Part shown: piece after piece, positions 15,186 through 22,959 of the stretch
Layout of the letters: every line of letters begins with the position of its first letter
Numbering within the stretch: the stretch's first letter is position 1
NCBI GenBank assembly: GCA_023436765.1
Contig: JAEZHX010000139.1
Span: forward strand, 1 to 27,878
DNA length: 27,878 nt
Direction of reading: 5' to 3'
Source: Bacillota bacterium
GTDB taxonomy: Bacteria; Bacillota; Clostridia; Lachnospirales; Lachnospiraceae
Position numbers and translations under genes: made by a program
The notes under the pieces: model-generated
The model's database searches: none
What the model was told of the DNA's origin: nothing
Seen by the model: only the letters and a program-made list of their open reading frames with translations

Positions 15186-15236
15186 TTTATGTTTGAAGCA
15201 ATCTTATGATTGAAACAAACTTATGATTGAAGAGAT
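15186..15236 (+). repeat. Three tandem imperfect 17-bp repeats upstream of the rsuA-like gene
   Basis: TTTATGTTTGAAGCAAT (15186-15202), CTTATGATTGAAACAAA (15203-15219) and CTTATGATTGAAGAGAT (15220-15236) line up with a strict 17-base period. The last two share 12 identical leading bases. They fill most of the ~105-base gap before the gene and end ~24 bases before its start. Role unknown. Confidence 0.7.
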
Positions 15237-15260
15237 GTAGATTTGTAAGGAGCATAGAAT

Positions 15261-15983
15261 ATGGCAGAGCAGTTAAGACTGGATAAATACCTGGCTGATA
15301 TGGGCATCGGTACCCGGAGCGAGATCAAGGACTGGGTCCGTAAGGGAAGGGTACGCATCAATCAGGAGATTTGTAAAAGGCCTGAGACGAAGGTGGATAT
15401 CACCCGGGATGAGGTGTATTTTGACCAGTCGATGATAAGCTACAGGCAATATCTCTATCTGATGCTCCATAAACCGGCAGGAGTCGTCTCCGCCACTACA
15501 GATAATGTAAGTAGGACGGTTCTGGATCTGATAGAGGATACACAGGGTAAGGAGCTGTTTCCGGTAGGGCGGCTGGATAAGGATACGGAAGGACTCTTAA
15601 TCTTAACAAATGACGGTGATCTGGCGCATCGGCTCCTATCCCCCCGAAAGCATGTGGACAAGGTCTACTTTGCCAAGGTGTCCGGTTCGGTAACTACTGA
15701 GGATCAGGAAGCCTTTCTTCAAGGGGTCCAAATCGAAGAGGACTATATTACACTTCCTGCGAAGCTTCATATTTTGAAGTCCGGTGATATCTCCGAGATA
15801 GAACTTACCATTCAGGAGGGTAAATTCCATCAAGTGAAGCGGATGTTTGAGGCAGTCGGAAAGGAAGTAATCTATCTGAAACGGCTCTCCATGGGAGGTT
15901 TGTCCTTGGATCCATCATTAGCACCGGGAGAATATCGGGAGCTGACGGAGAAAGAGATTGCTTATCTGAACAGCATCCGATAG
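15261..15983 (+). CDS. rsuA: RsuA-family pseudouridine synthase (16S rRNA Psi516 type)
   Basis: Makes pseudouridine in rRNA. An N-terminal S4 RNA-binding domain (about 3-50, LRLDKYLADMGIGTRSE) is joined to the RsuA/RluB/E/F catalytic domain. The catalytic motif is GRLDKDTEGLLILTNDG with the nucleophilic Asp at 106. LMLHKPAG (67-74) and the C-terminal EGKFHQVKRMFEAVG also match the family, and LAPGEYRELTEKEI near the end is RsuA-like. Its 240 aa is the normal length. The ATG at 15261 has AAGGAG ~8 bp upstream. Similarity by eye favours RsuA (U516) over RluB, but the exact target is inferred. Confidence 0.92.
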   Translation: MAEQLRLDKYLADMGIGTRSEIKDWVRKGRVRINQEICKRPETKVDITRDEVYFDQSMISYRQYLYLMLHKPAGVVSATTDNVSRTVLDLIEDTQGKELFPVGRLDKDTEGLLILTNDGDLAHRLLSPRKHVDKVYFAKVSGSVTTEDQEAFLQGVQIEEDYITLPAKLHILKSGDISEIELTIQEGKFHQVKRMFEAVGKEVIYLKRLSMGGLSLDPSLAPGEYRELTEKEIAYLNSIR

Positions 15984-16098
15984 GATGGTCCTTCACTTGG
16001 CGGATCAGAACTATCAATACAGATGAAACAATAGATGAAAATTCAGTTGATGCTTGCATTGAGGATTACATTAGAGATGAACTGAGGAGACGGATAGG

Positions 16099-16761
16099 AT
16101 GGTGACAGACATGCTTAAGAATGTTGGCGCGGTTATTTTTGATTTGGATGGAACCCTAGTGGATTCCATGTGGATGTGGAAGAGTATCGACATTGAATAT
16201 CTCGGACGTTACGGAATACAATTTCCTGAGGATCTGCAGCGTTCCATCGAAGGAATGAGTTTTTCAGAAACCGCACTCTATTTTAAGGAAAGATTTCATT
16301 TACCGGACAGCCTGGACCAGATTAAGAGTGACTGGAATGCGATGGCCTGGGAGAAATATCTGAATGAGGTACCGGTTAAGGAGGGTGCTAGAGAGCTGCT
16401 CGAGCATCTGCAGAGTCACCGGATCCCTGCCGGCATCGCAACAAGTAATTCGAAGGAGCTGGTGGAACTGATTATTGAGAAACACAAGCTTGGCGGGTAT
16501 TTTACCTCCATCCGAACCTCCTGCGAGGTATCAAAGGGAAAACCCTCCCCGGATATCTATCTGTTGGTGGCTGAGGATTTGCAGGTGGAGCCATCCGGAT
16601 GTCTGGTATTTGAGGATGTACCTCAGGGAATTATGGCCGGCAAAAATGCAGGGATGAAGGTCTGTGCCGTCTATGATGAATTCTCCGAGGAGGATAACGA
16701 GGTGAAGAAGCGTCTGGCAGATTATTATGTCCGTTCCTTAAGAGAGGTTCTGATACAATGA
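16099..16761 (+). CDS. HAD-superfamily hydrolase, beta-phosphoglucomutase-like phosphatase
   Basis: HAD subfamily I phosphatase or phosphomutase, 220 aa. Motif I is FDLDGTLVDS (nucleophile Asp 15, acid/base Asp 17); motif II is ATSNS (114-118); motif III Lys lies in KGKPSPD (146-152); motif IV is FEDVPQGI (Glu-Asp 172-173). A helical cap occupies about 22-95. The substrate cannot be read from sequence; pseudouridine-5'-phosphate, sugar phosphates or nucleotides are all possible. The start ATG 16099 has GAGGAG (16084-16089) upstream; ATG 16111 is an alternative. Its stop overlaps the next start (ATGA), so it is translationally coupled to a pseudouridine synthase gene. Confidence 0.9.
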   Translation: MVTDMLKNVGAVIFDLDGTLVDSMWMWKSIDIEYLGRYGIQFPEDLQRSIEGMSFSETALYFKERFHLPDSLDQIKSDWNAMAWEKYLNEVPVKEGARELLEHLQSHRIPAGIATSNSKELVELIIEKHKLGGYFTSIRTSCEVSKGKPSPDIYLLVAEDLQVEPSGCLVFEDVPQGIMAGKNAGMKVCAVYDEFSEEDNEVKKRLADYYVRSLREVLIQ

Positions 16762-17831
16762 GAAACTTTTATGTACAACAAAATGAAGCAGGCCAGAGAC
16801 TGGATAAGCTGCTGGCAAAGCTTTTGAATAAGGCTCCGAAGAGTTTCCTATATAAAATGCTTCGCAAGAAGAATATCGTGCTGAATGGAAAGAAGGCGGA
16901 CGGTTCTGAAAAGCTGGCTTTGGAGGACAGAATCACATTATTTCTGTCCGATGAGACGATTGCTGAGTTCTCGGAGCAGGCTGAGACTGTAATAGTGAAG
17001 AAGGAGCTGGACATCGTCTATGAGGATCCCCATCTTCTGGTCGTGAATAAACCGATTGGTGAGTTGTCCCAGAAGGCAGAGAAGGAGGATGTTTCCATGG
17101 TGGAATACATCATTTCTTATCTCATAACCTCACAGCAGCTTACGAGGGAGCAGCTGGCGAGCTTCAAGCCGGGGGTCTGTAACCGCCTGGACCGGAATAC
17201 CAGCGGACTTCTGATCGCCGGGAAATCCCTCCCAGGACTACAGGAGATGGCAGAAATTCTGAAGGATCGTTCTCTGGGGAAGTATTACCTCTGTATCGTG
17301 AAGGGCAGCCTGGAAGAGAAGAAACGGGTGGAGGGCTTCCTAAGTAAGGATGAGGTTACGAATAAGGTAACCATCCATTCAACGCAGACAGGGGATGCAG
17401 AATACATCTGTACCGAATACGAGCCGATCTGCTCTATACCCGGTAATGAAGGACATCCCATGGTTGCGGTACCAAGGCAACAGAGGCTTGTCACTGTCGA
17501 AGCCCGGAATAACCTCGGCAAGGATACAGAAGCTGGGGTAAAGGGGTCCTTTACTCTGCTTCAGGTGAAGCTGATCACAGGGCGCTCCCATCAGATCAGG
17601 GCTCATTTAGCAAGCTTAGGTCATCCTTTGATTGGTGATTATAAGTACGGAGACCAGAAGACGAATCATTATTTTAAGACAAAGTACGGCCTAACCCATC
17701 AGCTGCTCCACTCCTATCGGATGGTATTTCCGGAGCTTAAGGGAGAACTATCCGATCTGTCAGGGAAGGAACTGAAGGCTGAGCCGCCGGAAATCTTCTT
17801 AAGAATTCAGAAGGATTTATTCGGGAATTAA
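16758..17831 (+). CDS. RluA-family pseudouridine synthase with S4 domain
   Basis: Isomerises uridine to pseudouridine in RNA, probably 23S rRNA (RluC/RluD-like). An N-terminal S4 domain (about 14-65) is followed by the RluA catalytic domain. The catalytic motif is CNRLDRNTSGLLIAGK with Asp 145; Asn replaces the common His before Arg, a variant found in clostridial relatives. The family motif LITGRSHQIRAHLASLGHPL (272-291) is intact. At 357 aa it is ~50 residues longer than most; the extra part, about 225-263 (Gly/Pro/Arg-rich), sits between two catalytic-domain strands. The ATG overlaps the HAD gene stop in ATGA. The RNA target is not identifiable from sequence. Confidence 0.92.
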   Translation: MRNFYVQQNEAGQRLDKLLAKLLNKAPKSFLYKMLRKKNIVLNGKKADGSEKLALEDRITLFLSDETIAEFSEQAETVIVKKELDIVYEDPHLLVVNKPIGELSQKAEKEDVSMVEYIISYLITSQQLTREQLASFKPGVCNRLDRNTSGLLIAGKSLPGLQEMAEILKDRSLGKYYLCIVKGSLEEKKRVEGFLSKDEVTNKVTIHSTQTGDAEYICTEYEPICSIPGNEGHPMVAVPRQQRLVTVEARNNLGKDTEAGVKGSFTLLQVKLITGRSHQIRAHLASLGHPLIGDYKYGDQKTNHYFKTKYGLTHQLLHSYRMVFPELKGELSDLSGKELKAEPPEIFLRIQKDLFGN

Positions 17832-17889
17832 GGAATATGGAAGCTCCTGTTACAGCTTCGCAATCATAAGCACTGCAGCGGGAGAAGAA

Positions 17890-17917
17890 CAATATGGTTC
17901 ATCAGTGAACCATATTG
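17890..17917. promoter_or_regulatory. 28-bp inverted repeat just upstream of recU
   Basis: CAATATGGTTCA (17890-17901), a TCAG centre and TGAACCATATTG (17906-17917) form a perfect 12-bp dyad. It ends about 22 bases before the recU ribosome binding site. It could be an operator or an mRNA hairpin; no T-run follows, so a terminator is unlikely. Confidence 0.6.
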
Positions 17918-17948
17918 GAAATATATTATAGTAATAGGAGGCGATTCT

Positions 17949-18494
17949 ATGCCATCATGGAATTCCAGAGGGTTGCGTGGCTCCCTGCTGGAGGAAATGA
18001 TCAATTTCACGAACTCAAAATATCGTGAGAAGAGGCTGGCTTTAATCCAGAAGGTTCCCACACCGATTACTCCGATTGATATCGATAAGGACAGCAGACA
18101 TATAACCCTTGCTTACTTCGAACAGAAAAGTACTGTCGATTATATCGGTGTCGTACAGGGCATTCCGGTTTGCTTTGATGCGAAGGAGTGTGCGGTAGAT
18201 ACCTTCAGTATGAGCAATATTCACGAGCATCAGATAGAGTTTATGAAGGAGTTTGAGGAGCAGAACGGGATTGCGTTCCTACTGATCTATTTTAAGAAGA
18301 AGGATATCTATTATTACCTTACCTTCGAGCGGCTGCTGGATTTCTGGGAACGTGCCGGTAACGGAGGAAGGAAAAGCTTTCGCTTCGATGAGCTGGATCT
18401 GTCTTATCAGATTCCGATACAACAGGGAGCGTGTGTTCACTATCTGGAGCTGCTAAAGCAGGATCTGGAGCGGAGAGAGCACGAGAATACATAG
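17949..18494 (+). CDS. recU: Holliday junction resolvase RecU
   Basis: Homodimeric nuclease that cuts Holliday junctions during recombination and chromosome segregation in Firmicutes. The protein is 181 aa, somewhat shorter than Bacillus RecU (about 206) because the disordered N-terminus is reduced. Family residues: GLRGSLLEEMINFTN (8-22), STVDYIGV with Asp 64, FDAKE with Asp 77 and Lys 79 (the catalytic D...E/D-x-K pattern), and IHEHQIEFMKEF (91-102). FWERAGNGGRKSFRFDEL follows near the C-terminus. Bacillus has FEAKE where this protein has FDAKE, a conservative change at a metal ligand. The ATG at 17949 follows TAGGAGG (17936-17942) with 6 bp spacing. In Bacilli recU is paired with ponA; here it is not. 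A terminator follows. Confidence 0.93.
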   Translation: MPSWNSRGLRGSLLEEMINFTNSKYREKRLALIQKVPTPITPIDIDKDSRHITLAYFEQKSTVDYIGVVQGIPVCFDAKECAVDTFSMSNIHEHQIEFMKEFEEQNGIAFLLIYFKKKDIYYYLTFERLLDFWERAGNGGRKSFRFDELDLSYQIPIQQGACVHYLELLKQDLERREHENT

Positions 18495-18496
18495 TC

Positions 18497-18535
18497 GAAG
18501 GGCATGCAGCAATTATTGCGGTATGCCTTCTTTTC
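18497..18535 (+). terminator. Rho-independent terminator after recU
   Basis: GAAGGGCATGCAGCAAT pairs with TTGCGGTATGCCTTC (one bulged G, a G-U pair, tiny loop) and is followed by TTTT. It separates the rRNA-modification/recU block from the histidine genes. Confidence 0.85.
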
Positions 18536-18552
18536 GAATAAAAGAATTTTAA

Positions 18553-18581
18553 TTGACAACACAAAAATTATAAACTATAAT
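18553..18581 (+). promoter_or_regulatory. Promoter of the hisZ-hisG-hisD block
   Basis: Perfect TTGACA (18553-18558) and TATAAT (18576-18581) with 17-bp spacing. It implies a leader of ~125-150 nt before hisZ. I looked for a T-box (conserved AGGGTGG-type antiterminator) or a His-rich leader peptide in it and saw neither. Confidence 0.88.
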
Positions 18582-18735
18582 TGCAATAATATTAGCATGG
18601 TAGCGAATTATCACGTTACAACATGAAAGTGAAAGAGCATGAGAGGAAGGCTTAACTGCACAGGAAGCTTAACCCCCAAGGAATTGTTGATAGGATTATA
18701 ACCATGAAATCTTTATGAAAGGCTGGGTGTTTACC

Positions 18736-19998
18736 ATGAAGGAAAAGTTATTACATACCCCCGAGGGAGTCAGAGACATCTATAACACGGAATGTGAGAT
18801 TAAGCTGATGCTGCAGCATAAGCTTCACCATGTTCTCGAGCATTATGGCTTCCGGGATATTCAGACACCAAGCTTTGAATTCTTTGATATCTTCAGTCAG
18901 GAGCGGGGAACAGTCGCTTCGAAGGATATGTATAAGCTGTTTGACAGGGAAGGAAATACTCTGGTATTACGACCGGACATAACCCCCTCTGTCGCCCGCT
19001 GCGTGGCAAAGTATTATAAGGAGGAGCAGCTACCGATTCGCCTATGCTACATCGGCAATACCTACATTAATAATGTCGGTTATCAGGGAAAACTAAAGGA
19101 AGCGACCCAGCTCGGTGCGGAGCTGATTAATGATGACAGTACTGATGCAGATGCCGAAATGCTGGCGCTGACCATTGAGTGCCTCTTACAATCAGGATTA
19201 AAGGATTTTCAGTTGGAAATCGGTGATGCGGACTTTTTCCGCGCCTTGGTGGAGGAAGCAGGCTTTCTGGACGAAGACGAAATCACAAATTTAAGAATCC
19301 TGATTGAGAATAAGAATATGTTCGGTGTGGAAGAGGTCGTAATGAGTAAGGAGATGAAGGAAGAGCTGAAGCAGATCTTCCTGAAGCTTCCCGAACTGTT
19401 CGGGACTCTGGACATCCTGTCCTATGCGAAGCAGCTGACTGCGAATACCCGGGCACTTAGGGCACTCGAACGGTTAGAACATCTATATGAGATTATGTCG
19501 GATTACGGCTTTGAGAAATACATCTCCTTTGATCTGGGTATGCTCAGCAAATATAATTATTATACGGGAATCATTTTTAAGGCTTATACCTACGGAACGG
19601 GGGATGCGGTTGCAACCGGAGGCCGATATGACAATCTGGTCGGCCAATTCGGGAAGGAGGCTCCGGCGATCGGTCTTGCCATCGTGATCGATCAGCTGAT
19701 GTTAGCATTATCCAGACAAAAGCTGTTGCCGGTGCCCGAGGCACATGATACCTTGATTCTATATACCAAAGAATACCGGAAACAGGCGGTTGCTTTGGCT
19801 GGACATTTCCGTAAGGACGGAATCAACACTATTCTACAGTTGTCGAATGCTGACAGGGAAATGGAGTATTACCTCGAATATACGAAGCGGATGAGTATCG
19901 GTGGTATCCTGTATCTTGATAACGCTGCAGTGATCAAGGTGGTGGATGCGGCTACCGGAAGCATTCAGAGAGCAGAGCTTAGTGATTTCCTGCAATAA
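18736..19998 (+). CDS. hisZ: ATP phosphoribosyltransferase regulatory subunit HisZ
   Basis: Histidyl-tRNA-synthetase-like protein without tRNA-charging function. It forms an octamer with short HisG and gives it histidine feedback control, acting at the first step of histidine synthesis. The class II synthetase-like core is visible: TPEGVRDIY at the N-terminus, RPDITPSVAR, then YYTGIIFKAYT and GGRYDNLVGQFG. The synthetase anticodon-binding domain appears replaced by a shorter tail, as in HisZ. From ATG 18736 it is 420 aa and starts MKEKLLHTPEGVRD, the usual HisZ beginning. The ATG at 18715 is in frame and overlaps the stop of a 4-codon frame (18704-18718), so the longer form is possible. The next gene is the short HisG that needs HisZ. 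Confidence 0.95.
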   Translation: MKEKLLHTPEGVRDIYNTECEIKLMLQHKLHHVLEHYGFRDIQTPSFEFFDIFSQERGTVASKDMYKLFDREGNTLVLRPDITPSVARCVAKYYKEEQLPIRLCYIGNTYINNVGYQGKLKEATQLGAELINDDSTDADAEMLALTIECLLQSGLKDFQLEIGDADFFRALVEEAGFLDEDEITNLRILIENKNMFGVEEVVMSKEMKEELKQIFLKLPELFGTLDILSYAKQLTANTRALRALERLEHLYEIMSDYGFEKYISFDLGMLSKYNYYTGIIFKAYTYGTGDAVATGGRYDNLVGQFGKEAPAIGLAIVIDQLMLALSRQKLLPVPEAHDTLILYTKEYRKQAVALAGHFRKDGINTILQLSNADREMEYYLEYTKRMSIGGILYLDNAAVIKVVDAATGSIQRAELSDFLQ

Positions 19999-20101
19999 GG
20001 GTATAGGTTACAATTCACTTAGTAACTATTGTGCTGACGCCTAATATTCGCGGTTAAAGAACTCATAAAGCCGGATTCTTGGGCAGAAGGGAGGATTTTA
20101 T

Positions 20102-20749
20102 ATGAGATATATTACCTTTGCCCTTGCAAAGGGCAGATTGGCGTTGAATACCCTGGAGGTTCTGGAGAAGATCGGAATCCATTGTGAAGAGCTGAAGGAT
20201 AAATCCTCCAGGAAATTAATCTTCGTGAATGAAGAGCTAAAGCTGAAATTCTTCCTAGCGAAGGCCAGTGATGTTCCGACTTACGTTGAATACGGTGCGG
20301 CTGATATCGGTGTGGTTGGTAAGGATACAATTCTGGAAGAGGGCAGGAAGATGTATGAGGTGGTGGATCTGGGACTCGGGAAATGCAGGATGTGCGTAGC
20401 AGGACCGGAGGCCGCCAGGGATAAGCTCTTACATGGGGAGCTGATCCGTGTGGCTACCAAGTACCCGAATATTGCGAAGGATTATTTCTACAATAAGAAG
20501 CATCAGACCGTGGAGATCATCAAGCTGAACGGCTCCATCGAACTGGCTCCGATTGTCGGCTTATCCGAGGTTATCGTGGATATCGTTGAGACAGGTTCCA
20601 CCTTGAGGGAGAATGGGCTGATTGTACTTGAGGAGATCTGTAGCCTCTCCGCCAGAATGGTGGTGAATGAGGTTTCCATGAAGATGGAGCACGAGAGAAT
20701 TACTAAAATCATCCGGGACCTTAAGGATTATCTGCAGGAGAGCCGATAA
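20102..20749 (+). CDS. hisG: ATP phosphoribosyltransferase catalytic subunit HisG (short form)
   Basis: Catalyses the first committed step of histidine synthesis, joining ATP and PRPP. At 215 aa this is the short form (HisG_S), which lacks the C-terminal ACT-like regulatory domain and works with HisZ, encoded just upstream. It starts with TFALAKGRL; the PRPP-binding loop is IVDIVETGSTLRENGL, preceded by GAADIGVVGKDTI. The ATG at 20102 follows GGGAGG with ~7 bp spacing. The stop codon is only a few bases before the hisD frame, so the two are likely coupled. Intact and typical. Confidence 0.98.
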   Translation: MRYITFALAKGRLALNTLEVLEKIGIHCEELKDKSSRKLIFVNEELKLKFFLAKASDVPTYVEYGAADIGVVGKDTILEEGRKMYEVVDLGLGKCRMCVAGPEAARDKLLHGELIRVATKYPNIAKDYFYNKKHQTVEIIKLNGSIELAPIVGLSEVIVDIVETGSTLRENGLIVLEEICSLSARMVVNEVSMKMEHERITKIIRDLKDYLQESR

Positions 20750-20794
20750 GAAGTGATGGAAGGGTACGGGCAGACAGGAAAGGGGATGGAGTTC

Positions 20795-22084
20795 ATGAGA
20801 ATCATTGAATTGAATGAGACTACGAAAAAGAATATACTATCGGATCTGTTAAGGAGAAGTCCGAATCAATATGAATCCTATGCGGATACAGTTGCTAAGA
20901 TATTAGAGGAGGTCAGATCACGGGGAGATGCGGCGCTGTTTGAATATACCGAAAGGTTTGATCATACAGTCATCACCGGGGAGAATATTCGGGTAACAGA
21001 TGAGGAGATAGAGGAAGCGTATCGGGAGGTAGAACCGGAATTACTGGACGTCATCCGGAAAGCGATGAAGAATATCGAGAGCTTCCACGGAAAACAAAGA
21101 CAGAACAGTTGGTTCGATACGACTGAGAATGGGACCATACTGGGCCAGAAGCTTACACCGATTGGTGCAGTGGGCGTCTATGTACCTGGCGGTAAGGCAG
21201 TCTATCCTTCCTCCGTATTAATGAATGTGATCCCTGCTAAGGTAGCAGGAGTCAAGAGAATAGCCATGACGACCCCTCCGGATCAGAACGGTAAGGTTTT
21301 TGCTAAGACCCTGGTGGCTGCCAAGGAAGCCGGTGTGACCGAAATCTATAAGGTTGGCGGAGCCCAGGCAATCGCGGCACTGGCTTTCGGTACAGAGAGC
21401 ATTCCCAAGGTGGATAAGATTGTAGGCCCCGGAAATATCTATGTGGCACTGGCGAAGAAAGCAGTTTATGGTTATGTCAGCATCGATTCCATTGCGGGAC
21501 CCAGTGAAATCCTCGTACTCGCAGATGAGACGGCAAACCCGAGATATGTGGCCGCAGATTTATTGTCCCAGGCAGAGCATGATGAACTGGCTTCCTCCAT
21601 ACTGGTCACCACGAGCCGGGAGCTGGCGGAGAAGGTTTCGGTGGAAGTGGATCGGTTCCTGATGGAATTATCCAGAACGGAAATACTTCAGAAATCTCTG
21701 GATAACTACGGTTATCTACTGGTGGCTAAGGATCTTGCCGAAGCCGTGGAGGTAACAAATGAGATTGCTTCCGAACATCTGGAAATCATGACGAAGGATC
21801 CTTTCATGGTAATGACGAAGATTAAGAATGCCGGAGCAATCTTTATCGGAGAATATTCCAGTGAGCCCCTGGGAGATTATATGGCAGGCCCAAATCATAT
21901 TCTTCCGACCAATGGGACAGCAAAATTTTTCTCTCCTCTGTCGGTGGATGATTTCATGAAGAAATCCAGCATTATTTCCTACTCCAGAGAGGCACTAGAA
22001 CCGATTCATAAGGACATCGAGGCCTTTGCCATATCGGAAGGACTGACTGCACATGCCAATTCCATCGCGGTCAGATTCCAATAA
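20795..22084 (+). CDS. hisD: Histidinol dehydrogenase HisD
   Basis: Zn-dependent, NAD-linked enzyme that oxidises histidinol to histidine in two steps, the last reactions of the pathway. From ATG 20795 it is 429 aa, the normal length. Signatures: VPGGKAVYPSSVLMNVIPAK, GPGNIYVALAKKAVYG, AGPSEILVLAD, LLSQAEHDELASS (zinc-site region), NEIASEHLEIM (catalytic Glu-His) and GPNHILPT. ATG 20795 is chosen because it gives the common MRIIELN start and has AGGGGATGGAG upstream; in-frame GTG 20753 and ATG 20786 are alternatives. A new promoter lies only ~10 bp after the stop. Confidence 0.97.
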   Translation: MRIIELNETTKKNILSDLLRRSPNQYESYADTVAKILEEVRSRGDAALFEYTERFDHTVITGENIRVTDEEIEEAYREVEPELLDVIRKAMKNIESFHGKQRQNSWFDTTENGTILGQKLTPIGAVGVYVPGGKAVYPSSVLMNVIPAKVAGVKRIAMTTPPDQNGKVFAKTLVAAKEAGVTEIYKVGGAQAIAALAFGTESIPKVDKIVGPGNIYVALAKKAVYGYVSIDSIAGPSEILVLADETANPRYVAADLLSQAEHDELASSILVTTSRELAEKVSVEVDRFLMELSRTEILQKSLDNYGYLLVAKDLAEAVEVTNEIASEHLEIMTKDPFMVMTKIKNAGAIFIGEYSSEPLGDYMAGPNHILPTNGTAKFFSPLSVDDFMKKSSIISYSREALEPIHKDIEAFAISEGLTAHANSIAVRFQ

Positions 22085-22094
22085 TTAATTGGGT

Positions 22095-22124
22095 TTGACA
22101 TTTATTTCACTTATTGTATATAAT
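22095..22124 (+). promoter_or_regulatory. Second his promoter, upstream of hisB
   Basis: Perfect TTGACA (22095-22100) and TATAAT (22119-22124) with 18-bp spacing. The predicted start (~22131) coincides with the first base of a stem-loop. It would drive hisB-hisA-hisIE separately from hisZ-hisG-hisD. Confidence 0.85.
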
Positions 22125-22130
22125 ATTGAT

Positions 22131-22257
22131 AAAGTCAGAAAACCACTGACTTTACAGTCCTCGCAAGCGAGGACGGCGAATGCGCACACTTTCGTAAGGT
22201 ATTTTTATCTCTTTTTGCCAGGTACGAAATCGGTGAGCTAGTATGCTTTAGCATACT
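22131..22257 (+). promoter_or_regulatory. Structured leader of four stem-loops upstream of hisB
   Basis: Four perfect stems in a row. AAAGTCAG/CTGACTTT: 22131-22138 with 22146-22153. GTCCTCG/CGAGGAC: 22157-22163 with 22168-22174. TTTCGTA/TACGAAA: 22190-22196 with 22223-22229. AGTATGC/GCATACT: 22240-22246 with 22251-22257. T-rich tracts lie inside the third loop. It ends ~14 bases before the hisB ribosome binding site (GGGAGG, 22271-22276). No His-rich leader peptide or T-box motif is seen. It may be a regulatory leader or a 5' stabilising structure; the class is not recognised. Confidence 0.65.
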
Positions 22258-22282
22258 TGAATATAGTACAGGGAGGATTAAG

Positions 22283-22870
22283 ATGGACAGAGTGTCTAAT
22301 ATCAGCCGGAAGACGAAGGAAACAGAGATCAGTATGGAGTTTAATCTGGATGGAAGCGGGAAATCCCAGATTGAGACCGGGATCGGATTCTTTAACCATA
22401 TGCTTGACAGCTTTGTCAGACATGGTTTTTTCGATCTGAAACTGGTGGTAAAGGGTGATCTGTATGTGGATGCACACCATACGGTCGAGGATACCGGCAT
22501 TGTACTCGGTCAGGCAATCAAGAGTGCTCTCGGTGAGAAAGAGGGGATTAAGCGTTACGGCTCCTTCCTGCTGCCGATGGATGAAGCATTGGTTCTGTGT
22601 GCCATAGATTTATCCGGCCGCCCCTACCTGTCCTATGATCTGAATTTCTCTGCGGAAAGAGTTGGTTATCTGGATACAGAGCTGGTGAAGGAGTTTTTCT
22701 ATGCGCTGTCTTATTCTGCCGGCATGAATCTACATATTAAATTGCTGAGCGGCGGTAATAATCATCATGTGGTGGAGGCAGCCTTTAAGGCCTTTGCGAA
22801 GGCTCTGGACGAAGCCAGTTCCCAGGATCCAAGAATACAGGGAGTACTCTCAACGAAGGGTACGATATAG
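22283..22870 (+). CDS. hisB: Imidazoleglycerol-phosphate dehydratase HisB
   Basis: Mn-dependent dehydratase that converts imidazole glycerol phosphate to imidazole acetol phosphate. At 195 aa it is the monofunctional form, without the histidinol-phosphatase domain seen in enterobacteria. Metal-binding motifs are intact: GFFNHMLDSFVRHG, DAHHTVEDTGIVLG (His-His near residue 71) and GGNNHHVVEAAFKAFA (second His-His). The repeated half-domain structure is evident. The ATG at 22283 follows GGGAGG with 6 bp spacing. First gene of the second his block, behind its own promoter and a structured leader. Confidence 0.98.
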   Translation: MDRVSNISRKTKETEISMEFNLDGSGKSQIETGIGFFNHMLDSFVRHGFFDLKLVVKGDLYVDAHHTVEDTGIVLGQAIKSALGEKEGIKRYGSFLLPMDEALVLCAIDLSGRPYLSYDLNFSAERVGYLDTELVKEFFYALSYSAGMNLHIKLLSGGNNHHVVEAAFKAFAKALDEASSQDPRIQGVLSTKGTI

Positions 22871-22959
22871 GATAGCTATTGAAAGTGTATCTGCTGTGTG
22901 TAAAAAATAAAATGTAGTTTTGCAGACTAAGAATATGAAAATACAGAGAGGCAAGCGAA

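Noticed and set aside
18582..18735. Possible T-box in the hisZ leader
   Set aside because: The leader is long enough for a short structure but lacks the conserved T-box sequence and a terminator. Only weak pairings and a short GCTTAAC direct repeat were seen.
22085..22282. Possible T-box or histidine attenuator before hisB
   Set aside because: No AGGGTGG-type T-box sequence, no specifier-loop arrangement and no run of His codons could be found, so it is only called a structured leader.
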